A DNA stretch of 64,000 bases, taken from Niastella koreensis GR20-10 (lineage in GTDB: Bacteria > Bacteroidota > Bacteroidia > Chitinophagales > Chitinophagaceae). The notes beneath the pieces were generated by a model that worked only from the letters and a program-made list of their open reading frames with translations, made no database searches and was not told the DNA's origin. The position numbers were made by a program, and so were the translations under genes. The DNA is taken from the NCBI RefSeq assembly GCF_000246855.1, contig NC_016609.1, positions 4,216,001 through 4,280,000 of the forward strand, read 5' to 3'. Positions 17,701 to 26,711 of the stretch are shown here, piece after piece. The first letter of the stretch is position 1. Every line of letters begins with the position of its first letter.

Positions 17701-19236
17701 CTAGTACCCGGGGTTTTGAACGAGATTTTTGTTACTGATCATTTGATTAGCCGGAATAGGAAAAATGAAAGTCCGGTTATCAGGATCTTTACTCTTGCCC
17801 GGCGTGCGTGCCCCGGTAAAATAGGGTAACTGATCAGCGATCTCAAAACGGATCAGGTCATTTCGCCTGTAGCCTTCCCAGGCGAGTTCGCGCCCACGTT
17901 CTGCCAAAATATTAGGCAGGGTTAAGTCTGTTGCAGTCCAGTCGTTCAAACCGGCGCGTTTCCTTATTGCGTTGATCAGCATCAGTGCATCACCAGCCTG
18001 CCCATTTCTGATCTGCGCCTCTGCCTTGATCAGGTAAGCATCGGCCAAACGGAAGATGACACCATCATTACTTGCATTTGTACCCGCGCCTGGCTGGGGT
18101 GCATATTTAACACTTCTGGCGCCGGCAAACTTAAATGTATCAGCCGGATTACTTAATTCATTTACATAAGGACTTAATATAACCGGCTTTTTGGTTGCTA
18201 CGTCCGTCAATACCGCTCCTGAGGCGTTATACTGCTGGCCAATCAGCCACATTTTCTTCCTGAAGTCATTATCACTAAAAGTCCTGAAGAATGCGGTAGG
18301 TGCACACCACCCATTGTTCGGCTGCCCGCCCAGATTGTAAGTATACATGTGGCTGCCATTAAGGGAACGTCTGACCATGATGTTGCCACCGATAAATGTG
18401 AAATCAAAAGGCACAACAAAGATATTCTCTACGGAGCCTTCGTTGGCCACAATAAAATTGTCAAAGAAGTTTGCCTGTAGACTGTATTTGCCAGACTTGA
18501 TCACCTGATCTGCCGAGTTTGCGGACTTATCCCATTGGGGTGTGCCGGTATATACCTGTGCATTCAGGTACAATTTGGCGAGTAACATATAGCCCCCCCA
18601 TTTATTGATATGGCCATAATTCGTCACCGCTTTATCCTGAAGCAACGGAACATTCGCTGTCAGCTCGTTTTCCAAAAATTTATACACCTCGCTTCGTGAA
18701 CTCTGCTTGACCGTAGTGGGATTGACATTATAATCTGTCACTAAAGGAACATTTCCGAAGAGGTCGGTGAACACGAAATAATAGTAAGCCCGTAACACCT
18801 TTATCTCTGCAATGATCTGGTCAAGATTTGCAGGTTTGTTATTCACGGGGATCTGGTCAACCGTGCTTAATACAAAATTGCACTTTCCTATTCCATTGCT
18901 GATGTCATTCCACGCGTCATTAAGCACCTTAATATCCGGCCTGAAATTATGCAGCCATAATGCCTGCCATATTCCCCCATCATACCAGTCGTTTCCCCGG
19001 GTGGGGATAACCAATTCATCGGAAGAGACTGAATTGAGTTGAAAAGTGTTTCCCATTGGGATCGTGGTCATGGGGGTGTAGGCCTGCGCTAATGCCGCGT
19101 TGACCTGCTGGGGTGTTTGAAAAAAATTATCCGGCGTTACCTGATTGTAGACCTTGCTATCTAACTTAGTACAACTGCTAAGCAATATAGAGATTGTAGC
19201 GATGATCATCGCCGAAACGGAACATATCTGTTTCAT
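17701..19236 (-). CDS. SusD/RagB family nutrient-binding outer-membrane lipoprotein
   Basis: 511 residues. The signal ends in ISILLSSC, a lipobox, so it is anchored at the cell surface. The N-terminal NFFQTPQQVNAALAQAYTPM and the alpha-helical TPR-like middle (AEIKVLRAYYYFVFTDLFGNVPLV, then LLAKLYLNAQVYTG) are family signatures. The C-terminus RTFIFPIPANQMISNKNLVQNPGY is the classic SusD ending. It acts as lid over the SusC barrel and binds the ligand. Gap to susC is 14 bases. Confidence 0.95.
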   Translation of the reverse strand: MKQICSVSAMIIATISILLSSCTKLDSKVYNQVTPDNFFQTPQQVNAALAQAYTPMTTIPMGNTFQLNSVSSDELVIPTRGNDWYDGGIWQALWLHNFRPDIKVLNDAWNDISNGIGKCNFVLSTVDQIPVNNKPANLDQIIAEIKVLRAYYYFVFTDLFGNVPLVTDYNVNPTTVKQSSRSEVYKFLENELTANVPLLQDKAVTNYGHINKWGGYMLLAKLYLNAQVYTGTPQWDKSANSADQVIKSGKYSLQANFFDNFIVANEGSVENIFVVPFDFTFIGGNIMVRRSLNGSHMYTYNLGGQPNNGWCAPTAFFRTFSDNDFRKKMWLIGQQYNASGAVLTDVATKKPVILSPYVNELSNPADTFKFAGARSVKYAPQPGAGTNASNDGVIFRLADAYLIKAEAQIRNGQAGDALMLINAIRKRAGLNDWTATDLTLPNILAERGRELAWEGYRRNDLIRFEIADQLPYFTGARTPGKSKDPDNRTFIFPIPANQMISNKNLVQNPGY

Positions 19237-19250
19237 GATTACTTGGTTGA

Positions 19251-22200
19251 TTATCGAAATGAAAAACTGGTTCCCAGAATGATCGTACGATTTTTAGGAT
19301 ATGAATTACCATCCAGAAAATTTCCTGCAATCTCCGGATCCAGTCCGCGATACTTTGTTATGACGAACAAGTTATTTCCGGCTATATATAGCCTGAAATT
19401 CTTCATTCCGGTCATTTTTTTAAAGGTATATCCCAGCGTAGCATATTCAAGCCTTACATACGACGCGTTTTCCAGCCACTTATCTGAAATATAGGGTGCA
19501 TCTTTTATCCCATTTGTCAACGCTGCCCGTGTTGTGTTTGCACCCGGCAACCTTGCTGCAGACTCATAATTCAGCAGCACCTGATTGAAAAGCTTATACC
19601 CCTGAACACCGCGGATAAAAAAGTTCACATCCCAGTTTTTGTAGGTGAACGAGTTGTTCAGTCCATAGCTGAATGTTGGATTGGGATCAATATAATATTT
19701 GGTCGGGGCGGGATTCTCGGTGATCGTTTTCCCGTCAAACAACTGTTTTCCGGCAGCGTCTGTGCCGGTAAAATGAGGAAGGAAGTAAACGTTCAATGGC
19801 TCGCCGGGCTTGATATAACTTACAGGTACCGAATTCAAACCCCTTCCCGTTACAGTAGCCGTACCAACCTGGTCGGTATTCAGCGTAAACCCATTGTACC
19901 CGCCTGAAAGGTTCAGCACCTTTGTTTTAATCCTGGTGAATTGTCCGTTTACAGTCCAGTTAAAACTTACCGTCTTCACAGCCACTCCAGATAACATCAC
20001 TTCTAACCCTTTATTGGTCATATCACCAACATTTGCCAGTATGGTATTCACAAAAAATGGCGGGGTTGGAACACTGTAATTATATAGCATATGAATGGTT
20101 TTATCATCGAAGTAGTTGATATCACCTGTCAACCGGCTGCTGAAAAAGGAAAAATCTACCCCTATATTTTTGCCATGCCGTTCTTCCCATTTCAGGTCAG
20201 GGTTTGGGTTTTGACTGTAGGAATAGCTATTAAGAAGCGGGTAAGATGGGTTTGAAGCATCATAATAACGTGCCTGCGCCGAGTATAAGGCGATGGCATT
20301 GTAGGGCCCGATACTATTGGAATTACCTACCACACCAAAACCTGCTCTTAGCTTAAGATCGTCTACCCAGATCACCTTTTTCAGCCAATCACTTTTTAAC
20401 CGGTAAGCCAGGCTCACTGACGGGAATGTACCCCATTGGTGATCGATACCAAATTTGTCTGAACCATCCCTACGTAACGAAGCGGTCAGGTAGTACCTGT
20501 TATCGTAGTTATAGTTGATCCGGCCTAAAAATGAAATGATCTTATAAGCTGACTTGCCAGAGCCTATTTGATTTTTTGTGAGATCGCCGGAACCTAAATT
20601 ATTGTCCAGAACGTCCGGTACCAGGTAGTTTTGTCCGTTAGCGTTAAAAGATTCGTTATCAAACTGATTGTACTCATGTACAAACATGGCAGTAAAATTA
20701 TGTTTACCCAAAGTTTTACTGTAATTGATATGCGCGTTCGCTTCGATCGTGTTTTGATTGTAGCTGTCCTGCTCTGCTGTATTGATATTACCCTCCAAAG
20801 GAAAAGTTGGGGTAAAATGGTGCGCCAGCGTATTGTCCTGGATCAAAACCCCTGTTAGTCCAACACTCAAACCCGGGATGATCTTATAATTAGCGGTTAC
20901 GTTAGTCAGGGTTTGCCTGGTTGTTTCCTTAGCCAATGTTTCCTTTAAGTGCATCACCGGGTTGGCTTGCAAAAGATCAGTGAATGCAAAGTAAGAGCCG
21001 TCCGGATTATATACGGGATAGGTGGGTGGCGCGTTGAAGATGTATTGGTTGATCGAATTCGGATCGGATAACTGATCCCTATAGACCGTTGTACTGGATG
21101 CGTTTAACAGGATCTCCAATTTATCATTCAAGGCCTTTTGCTGCGCGTTGAACCGGAAGCCAAGCTGACGCTTATTGGTGTTGATAATAATGCCCTGCTG
21201 GTTTTGATAATTGAGTGACGCCCGGTAGGTAAATTTGTCGGTGCCGCCCGAAATTCCAAGATTGTTACTGTAAACAACAGCTGTGCGGTTTACCGCCCGC
21301 TGCCAGTCGGTATTGGCCCCTTTATCAAAAGTAGGAACGTTTACGTTAGGGATCTGACCGATTTCGGTAAGATAGTCGCTGGCCGACAGGAGATCCCAGT
21401 ATTTGGCCTGTTTTTCAAATCCTGCAAAACCTTCGTAATCAACCTGGAGATTGCTACTTTTTCCCTTCTTGGTAGTTACTAAAATAACACCGTTAGCACC
21501 TCTGGCGCCATAAATGGCAGTAGCAGAAACGTCTTTCAGGACATCATAACTTTCAATATCAGCCGGTGAAAGGTTTTGAAACTGGGAAGCGCTGGAGATA
21601 GCTATCCCATCGATCACAATCAATGGTCGTTGGTCACCAAGAATGGAGGTTTGCCCCCGCAGGGAGATGGAAGCACCCTGATCATTGGGATCCCCACCGC
21701 GCTGCGTAATAACCAGACCTGCCACTTTTCCCTGGATCTGATTTAAAGGATTGATAACAGCGCCCTTATTAAAATCTTTGGCGGTGACAGTAGAAACACT
21801 GCCTGTGACGTCGGACTTCTTCTGACTGCCATAGCCTACCACAACAACCGAACTTAAGGCAGCTGCCTCTGGTCTCATTCTTATGACTTTAGGTAAGTCG
21901 CCTGCCGCAATTTCCAAAGACTGGTAACCGATAGCACTAAAAACGATCAGGCTATTTTTATCACCTACGCTCAAATTGAAAATCCCTGCGGAATCTGTAA
22001 CCGTGCCCTGGGAAGTTCTCTTTACCTTAACCGTTACACCTGCAATGGATGCGTTATTTTCATCAACCACCCTTCCTTTTATTTCAATAAAAGCAGACTG
22101 TTGTATTTCCCGGTTAGGCGTGGTAGTGACCGGTTTGTCTTTGATCAGTACACTCTCGCCCTGGATCTCATAAGTAAGAGGTGCCCCGGCCAGAAAAGTG

Positions 22201-22490
22201 TTCAGCACTTCGCTGATACTTGCATTGTCGAAACTAACATTCCTGGTTTTAAGGTCCTTAATCTTATTAGCCGATACAAGAATATTGTAATTGGTCTGTT
22301 TCCTGATCTCTTTGATGATCTGTTTAAAAGATGTGTTTTTATGAACAAAATTAATTTTTTGTGCGAATGTGCTTGCCCTTACTTGAAACAGGGCTGCTAA
22401 TATGAACACAACTGTTAATTTCATTATTAGTGTATATTTATAAATGAGCGATGGAGGCGCACACGAAATGCGTATAAAATTTTTATACAT
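19251..22490 (-). CDS. SusC/RagA TonB-dependent outer-membrane transporter
   Basis: About 1079 residues from 22490, or 1057 from the inner ATG at 22424 (MKLTVVFILAALFQVRAS), whose signal peptide looks more standard. Domains in order: an STN (secretin/TonB N-terminal) domain at about 45-125, which marks transporters that signal to a FecR anti-sigma factor; a carboxypeptidase-regulatory-like domain at 132-215; the plug with VVVVGYGSQKKSDVTGS and QGKVAGLVITQRGG; and a 22-strand barrel to the C-terminal LGTSFSFR. It imports an oligomeric substrate driven by TonB. The STN domain fits the FecR gene right upstream. Confidence 0.95.
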   Translation of the reverse strand: MYKNFIRISCAPPSLIYKYTLIMKLTVVFILAALFQVRASTFAQKINFVHKNTSFKQIIKEIRKQTNYNILVSANKIKDLKTRNVSFDNASISEVLNTFLAGAPLTYEIQGESVLIKDKPVTTTPNREIQQSAFIEIKGRVVDENNASIAGVTVKVKRTSQGTVTDSAGIFNLSVGDKNSLIVFSAIGYQSLEIAAGDLPKVIRMRPEAAALSSVVVVGYGSQKKSDVTGSVSTVTAKDFNKGAVINPLNQIQGKVAGLVITQRGGDPNDQGASISLRGQTSILGDQRPLIVIDGIAISSASQFQNLSPADIESYDVLKDVSATAIYGARGANGVILVTTKKGKSSNLQVDYEGFAGFEKQAKYWDLLSASDYLTEIGQIPNVNVPTFDKGANTDWQRAVNRTAVVYSNNLGISGGTDKFTYRASLNYQNQQGIIINTNKRQLGFRFNAQQKALNDKLEILLNASSTTVYRDQLSDPNSINQYIFNAPPTYPVYNPDGSYFAFTDLLQANPVMHLKETLAKETTRQTLTNVTANYKIIPGLSVGLTGVLIQDNTLAHHFTPTFPLEGNINTAEQDSYNQNTIEANAHINYSKTLGKHNFTAMFVHEYNQFDNESFNANGQNYLVPDVLDNNLGSGDLTKNQIGSGKSAYKIISFLGRINYNYDNRYYLTASLRRDGSDKFGIDHQWGTFPSVSLAYRLKSDWLKKVIWVDDLKLRAGFGVVGNSNSIGPYNAIALYSAQARYYDASNPSYPLLNSYSYSQNPNPDLKWEERHGKNIGVDFSFFSSRLTGDINYFDDKTIHMLYNYSVPTPPFFVNTILANVGDMTNKGLEVMLSGVAVKTVSFNWTVNGQFTRIKTKVLNLSGGYNGFTLNTDQVGTATVTGRGLNSVPVSYIKPGEPLNVYFLPHFTGTDAAGKQLFDGKTITENPAPTKYYIDPNPTFSYGLNNSFTYKNWDVNFFIRGVQGYKLFNQVLLNYESAARLPGANTTRAALTNGIKDAPYISDKWLENASYVRLEYATLGYTFKKMTGMKNFRLYIAGNNLFVITKYRGLDPEIAGNFLDGNSYPKNRTIILGTSFSFR

Positions 22491-22498
22491 TTTGTTAT

Positions 22499-23671
22499 CT
22501 ATTTCTTGTTTGTCTGTATTTTAGGAAATACTTTGATTGTTCTGCCTTGAATTTCGAATCGTACATCTCCCGTAACCTCAAGCATCTTTAAAACTTTGGA
22601 TACCTCTGCATACCTGGTCAGGCGCCCTAAATAGGATTCATGGATATTAGAACCTTTTTGATAGGATACATCCACATCGTACCATCGGGAAATTTTTCGC
22701 ATAACACTTTCCAACGGTTCCTCTTCAAATTGGAAGAGATCATTTGTCCATGCTACGGTTTCGTCAATATCTGCCTCTACGATCCTGATAGCCGGGTTCC
22801 CGATCGCATCGATCGCCTGTTGGCCTGGTTTTAAAACTGCTGTTTGTGAACCGCGGGTAAGACTTATCCCCCCTTCCAATAGTGTTGTTTTGATTACCGG
22901 CTCATCATCATATGCGTTGATATTGAACTTTGTGCCCAGATCTTTGACAAGCTGACCTTTTACACTTACGAGGAATGGGCTGTTAGCATTGTGAACAACG
23001 TCAAAATACACTTGCCCGGTAATGGAAACTTTTCGTTCCTTATCAAAGGAAACCGGGAAACGGATCGAGGAGGCAGCGTCAAGAATGGCGATCGTGCCGT
23101 CTGAAAGGGTTAACCGGTATTTTCCGCCACGCGGAGTAGCAACGGTGTTATAGCAGATCGGTTCCTTAGTAGCGCCGGTATTGTCCGGTGTATAGCTCAG
23201 ACCACCATTATGATTTTTGTAGATCTTTACATTACCCTGCCTCACAAGCAATCCCTGTTTACCGGACGTCAGCTCTATGTTACTGCCGTCATCCAGTATT
23301 AAGACGGCCTTGTTTCCACCGGGTTTTATTTCATGAGCAACCAGTTGCTTTGCTTGTTGATTAACAGGTGATTTTTTAAGGGCCCAATAGGCGACGAACA
23401 TAGTCGTTACTATCAGCGAAGCGGCAACCGCAACCCTAAGATATATTTGTGTTGGGCGTTTACTATTTATTACGATACCGGCTTTATTATGAATACGCCG
23501 GAGCAGCCACTTCCTATGGTCATCCCTGCTCATATGGCTTTCAATAAAATCAGCACCTTCTTCACTCAGGAACCATTCGTCAACCTCCCGCTGTTCTTCA
23601 CTATTTAATTCCCCCCGCAAATATTGGTGAGCCAGATCTTGTAGTCTTTGACTATATGGCCGTTCATTCAT
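22499..23671 (-). CDS. FecR family anti-sigma factor
   Basis: 390 residues from ATG 23671 (MNERPYSQRLQDLAHQYLRG). The first 80 residues bind the sigma factor; one membrane segment (about 108-128, VAVAASLIVTTMFVAYWAL) crosses the inner membrane; the periplasmic FecR domain includes VATPRGGKYRLTLSDGTIAILDA and VYFDVVHNANSPFLVSVKG. The C-terminal domain ends in ISRWYDVDVSYQ and contacts the STN domain of SusC. The longer frame from 23776 reads through the strong hairpin at 23706-23748 and is unlikely. Divergent from its sigma factor gene. Confidence 0.92.
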   Translation of the reverse strand: MNERPYSQRLQDLAHQYLRGELNSEEQREVDEWFLSEEGADFIESHMSRDDHRKWLLRRIHNKAGIVINSKRPTQIYLRVAVAASLIVTTMFVAYWALKKSPVNQQAKQLVAHEIKPGGNKAVLILDDGSNIELTSGKQGLLVRQGNVKIYKNHNGGLSYTPDNTGATKEPICYNTVATPRGGKYRLTLSDGTIAILDAASSIRFPVSFDKERKVSITGQVYFDVVHNANSPFLVSVKGQLVKDLGTKFNINAYDDEPVIKTTLLEGGISLTRGSQTAVLKPGQQAIDAIGNPAIRIVEADIDETVAWTNDLFQFEEEPLESVMRKISRWYDVDVSYQKGSNIHESYLGRLTRYAEVSKVLKMLEVTGDVRFEIQGRTIKVFPKIQTNKK

Positions 23672-23705
23672 TTTACCTTGCTTTTGAAATAAGTTCTTTT
23701 TCCGT

Positions 23706-23748
23706 GGCCGATCCCGCAAAAAAAATAATTTTTTTTGCGGGATCGGCC
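23706..23748. promoter_or_regulatory. Perfect 20-bp inverted repeat between fecR and the sigma gene
   Basis: Arms GGCCGATCCCGCAAAAAAAA and its exact complement are separated by three bases. It lies 35 bases upstream of the fecR start and 92 bases from the sigma start, in a divergent intergenic region. On the plus strand it is followed by TTTT, so it may be a terminator in that direction, but no plus-strand gene ends there. It could attenuate fecR transcription or be a relic of an insertion. Confidence 0.7.
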
Positions 23749-23839
23749 TTTTAAAAGATATCATTAATGATAACATACAGTTAATCTGCCGTTACTAATT
23801 TCGTAGAAATATTTATTATATTATTTCAACAACTTAGCT

Positions 23840-24400
23840 GTGAGTTCACTGCATACATTTGATGATTCACATTTACTTAGTTTACTTGAGAACAGTAATG
23901 CGAATGCATTTGACGTGCTTTACAACCGTTATTGGGACAGGGTGCTAAGTTTAGCCTATCGAAAAACAGGTGATCTCATGGAAGCGGAGAATATTGTGCA
24001 GGATGTTTTCGTTTCGCTTTGGAAAAGGCGGAAAAGCCTCAAAATAACAAGTGACTTTTCTAACTATCTTTTTATTTCTGTAAAGTACAGGACGCTTAAG
24101 TTCCTGGCCAAAAAAGCTTCTGCGCGATCCATAAGCTTAGACCTGGCTAGTGATCTGCTGGATAATTCCACACAAGAATACCTGGAATTTGAGGAGATCC
24201 GGGAACGGCTTGAAATTCTTGTTGACAAGCTTCCTGAAATGGGCAGGTTAGTTTACAAAATGAAAAGCGAAGATAAATCATACAAGGAGATTGCTGCCGA
24301 ACTTAATATATCTGAAAAAGCAGTTGATGCCCATTTATTACGTGCACGCAGGAAGCTGCGGGTAGAACTTGGTAGTTTTTTAGGCTGTTTTTTTCTCTGA
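23840..24400 (+). CDS. ECF RNA polymerase sigma-70 factor, FecI-like
   Basis: 186 residues from GTG 23840. Region 2 reads AFDVLYNRYWDRVLSLAYRKTGD ... AENIVQDVFVSLWKRR; region 4 reads LPEMGRLVYKMKSEDKSYKEIAAELNISEKAVDAHLLRARRKLR. This is the Bacteroidota FecI-type ECF factor. It is paired with the divergent fecR and should direct transcription of the susCD-phosphoesterase operon after a signal from the transporter. Confidence 0.93.
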   Translation: MSSLHTFDDSHLLSLLENSNANAFDVLYNRYWDRVLSLAYRKTGDLMEAENIVQDVFVSLWKRRKSLKITSDFSNYLFISVKYRTLKFLAKKASARSISLDLASDLLDNSTQEYLEFEEIRERLEILVDKLPEMGRLVYKMKSEDKSYKEIAAELNISEKAVDAHLLRARRKLRVELGSFLGCFFL

Positions 24401-24497
24401 TCCTACCTCCAACTTTTTCATATTCTTTACAGTATTTAGCCAATTAAGGATACTTGTATCTACCCAATTTTCGAGTACTCTTCTGGTGTACAGGTAA

Positions 24498-24899
24498 TCA
24501 ATCTTTAGCTGTTAGTGGCGCTTTCTTTTGTCTGCCCCACGCAATAAATGCGGCAAGAACAATAATAAAAATGTTAAAGCCAATGTCTTTTGCTTCCCCT
24601 CTTGAAATATGAAAAATACTTGCAGCTACCATCAACACCATTGTTCCGTATGCCGCGTATATTGTTAGTTGAGGTTTAATTCGAAGTAAGGCGGGCAACG
24701 TTATTCCAATTCCTGCTAATAAATCCAGCCCCCCTGTAATCAAAGCTAAATTGGCGTTGTCCCTTATCCAGGGAAACGGTAAATCGATCGGTTGAAATAT
24801 CTTCATAAACCCTGCCCAAATAAAAGTGACAGCTAAAAGGGTTTGTAAAATCCAAAGACTAATGTTCATTGCTTTTGATGTTTTTTGCTCTACAGTCAT
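24498..24899 (-). CDS. DoxX family membrane protein
   Basis: 133 residues with four membrane helices (about 10-28, 50-70, 78-97 and 103-120). The first helix region, WILQTLLAVTFIWAGFMKIF, and the LALITGGLDLLAGIGITLPALL segment match DoxX-like proteins, often linked to redox stress or quinone metabolism. It is divergent from the HxlR regulator, and a perfect palindrome lies between them, so the regulator very likely controls it. Confidence 0.88.
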   Translation of the reverse strand: MTVEQKTSKAMNISLWILQTLLAVTFIWAGFMKIFQPIDLPFPWIRDNANLALITGGLDLLAGIGITLPALLRIKPQLTIYAAYGTMVLMVAASIFHISRGEAKDIGFNIFIIVLAAFIAWGRQKKAPLTAKD

Positions 24900-24952
24900 A
24901 ACTTGTTTTTCTTGTTACTGCAAATTTAGGTACCTTCACTATCCCAATGATA

Positions 24953-24992
24953 TTACTTTCCGTTTGGAAAGCACTATCCAAACGGAAAGTAA
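24953..24992. promoter_or_regulatory. Palindromic operator for the HxlR regulator
   Basis: TTACTTTCCGTTTGGA and its exact reverse complement are separated by eight bases. It lies in the divergent intergenic region, 54 bases from the DoxX start and 19 bases from the HxlR start. Two ACTTTCC half-sites in dyad are the usual binding site layout for HxlR dimers, so I infer autoregulation and control of doxX. Confidence 0.75.
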
Positions 24993-25010
24993 CGTAGAAA
25001 TTAAAAAGAT

Positions 25011-25349
25011 ATGTTGTCAAAAGCAGGTTGCCCAAAAACAATGCTTTCTATCAAAGATGCTCTTGAAGCGCTTGAAGGAAGATGGAAATTGCTTATCCTG
25101 TTTTCATTAGCAGAAAGTCCTAAGAGATTTAAACAGATATCAAAAGAAGTCACTGGTATTACAGACAAAACGTTGTCCAAAGAGTTAAAGAGCCTGGAGG
25201 CGAATAAACTTGTCAGCAGAGATGTTTATGATACTTTTCCGCCTACTGTTGAGTATTCAATAACGCCACACGGCTTATCGCTTGAAAAGGTGTTAGATGA
25301 GCTTCATTTTTGGGGTTTGGCTCATCGTAAGAAAGTTATCGGAAAATAA
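25011..25349 (+). CDS. HxlR family winged-helix transcriptional regulator
   Basis: 112 residues. Matches the HxlR layout: a conserved Cys (Cys7) before MLSIKDALEALEGRWKLLIL, the recognition part RFKQISKEVTGITDKTLSKEL, and the wing VEYSITPHGLSLEKVL. The N-terminal Cys suggests response to electrophile or thiol stress, as in HypR/YodB-type members. Binds the palindrome just upstream and probably represses the divergent doxX gene. Confidence 0.92.
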   Translation: MLSKAGCPKTMLSIKDALEALEGRWKLLILFSLAESPKRFKQISKEVTGITDKTLSKELKSLEANKLVSRDVYDTFPPTVEYSITPHGLSLEKVLDELHFWGLAHRKKVIGK

Positions 25350-25390
25350 TTGTCTCAGGGACGTATAAAGACTTAGATATTCTCATTTAA

Positions 25391-25467
25391 AACAAGAATA
25401 CTTCGAACCTAAAAGCCCCTTCAAATCCAATGACTTGAAGATGCCTGTAAACTTCGGTCGGGCCGGC
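25391..25467. repeat. 80-bp repeat: terminator plus tRNA 3'-end scar, copy 5
   Basis: Closely matches 10211-10290, including AACAAGAATACTTCGAAC on the left, the hairpin region CCTTCAAATCCAATGACTTGAAG and GGTCGGGCCGGCC at the end. The right arm of the hairpin is damaged (AAGATGCC instead of AAGGCTC). It encodes the last residues of the minus-strand gene at 25421. Confidence 0.6.
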
Positions 25468-25921
25468 CTTTTAGCTCGCTTCTCACCATACTAATCATCA
25501 TAAGTTCACCATCATCAAGGTCAAATATCAATCCGACATCGGCTTGCGTAAGTATTGTTAAGTTGAACTTATTGTCTGTGTCAACTATTGTCCAATTTAT
25601 CCGACTCCAATTTAGAAATTTGATTGCTTCATGTATTGTAGTGTTGGGCCCAATCGTGAAGTTGTCTAGGAGGTCTGGGACATGAAGCACAAACACTGCA
25701 TCTTCACGCTTATTCAATACAGCTATTCCATCTATTTCATTTTTGAAGTAGCTAAACCTAACTCCTTTTGGTAACTCAAGATATCCGTAGTCATTCTCTC
25801 CATACTGGTCTAAATGATCACCAAATTTGGCTATGACATCTTGCCTTGTCTGTCCAATCTCAATACCACATAAAGACTTCCCAATTTGTAAAAAAGATAT
25901 TAAGTCAGCAGTTTCAATCAT
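25421..25921 (-). CDS. Hypothetical protein, immunity-like
   Basis: 166 residues, soluble. Regular alternation of beta and helix (LCGIEIGQTRQDVIAKFGDHL, then YLELPKGVRFSYFKNEIDGIAVL). This style is common in immunity proteins of polymorphic toxin systems, but no toxin is next to it and no family is certain. The last 20 residues (KGRPDRSLQASSSHWI) come from the repeat at 25391, so the native C-terminus has been replaced, as in the carbamoyltransferase at 992. Confidence 0.55.
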   Translation of the reverse strand: MIETADLISFLQIGKSLCGIEIGQTRQDVIAKFGDHLDQYGENDYGYLELPKGVRFSYFKNEIDGIAVLNKREDAVFVLHVPDLLDNFTIGPNTTIHEAIKFLNWSRINWTIVDTDNKFNLTILTQADVGLIFDLDDGELMMISMVRSELKGRPDRSLQASSSHWI

Positions 25922-26700
25922 GTTTATTATGTGTAGGGTACAACGGTCACGGCGTGGCGATATGAAGGTGTTTGAAAATCGTCAGCCCGTAACCGCGGCT
26001 AAATTTATAAATTAAAATTCACTGTTTATTCAATCCCTTAATTTGCCTATGTTACAGACGACTGAACGGAAGGACACTTGGAATTTCAAATGGATGTTTA
26101 ATTTTTTAATGGCGCCAGTGCATTTAATAAAATTAGCAAATCGTCCGGTTTCTTTCTCAAGTTACAAAACTTTACTTAAAATTATTTTTCTACCATCAAG
26201 TGTAATTGGACCTAACCCCCCGGTTCGATAATTCCTATGTAAAGGTTTTGGCTGCACCGAAGCAGAAATATTATTTTCTGGCTCATATGTATTTATAGAA
26301 CTCGATAGCTTAATGTTTTTATCACAGATGGGTCAAACTCCTATCAGCAGTCGTCCATATGTTGTTTAGCAATATTTACGCTGCAATTCTTTTTCAAGTC
26401 TTGTAAGGTAAAAGTATAATGCTGCACACTCTCTCCAGAACAACTTTGAGTTGCAATTATCGAACAGCAGTCATTATACCTGGATATGATTACCTCCTGT
26501 GATGTTAAAAGGACTATTTAATTTTGTGATGTCAGCCCTAAGAGGAAGCAGGCTCTGCCGGAGGGCAACCCGCCGGCAATAAGGCTGATGGCGACGATTG
26601 TCGAAGGGGCTTGGGGTAAAATACTTCAAGCCGTTTTTTTGATCAATCAGAGCCTCTTATGGCTAAAAAAACTCATCGGCTATGGGATTTCCTGTATTAC
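25922..26700. other. Gene-poor stretch
   Basis: No complete gene. A minus-strand scrap near 26350-26440 reads QHYTFTLQDLKKNCSVNIAKQHMDDC before a stop and may be the end of a lost gene. GGTTCGATAATTC at 26223-26235 recurs inverted near 28557-28569. The segment 26520-26700 is probably the outer end of the IS110 remnant. Confidence 0.4.
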
Positions 26701-26711
26701 TGGCAATGTTG

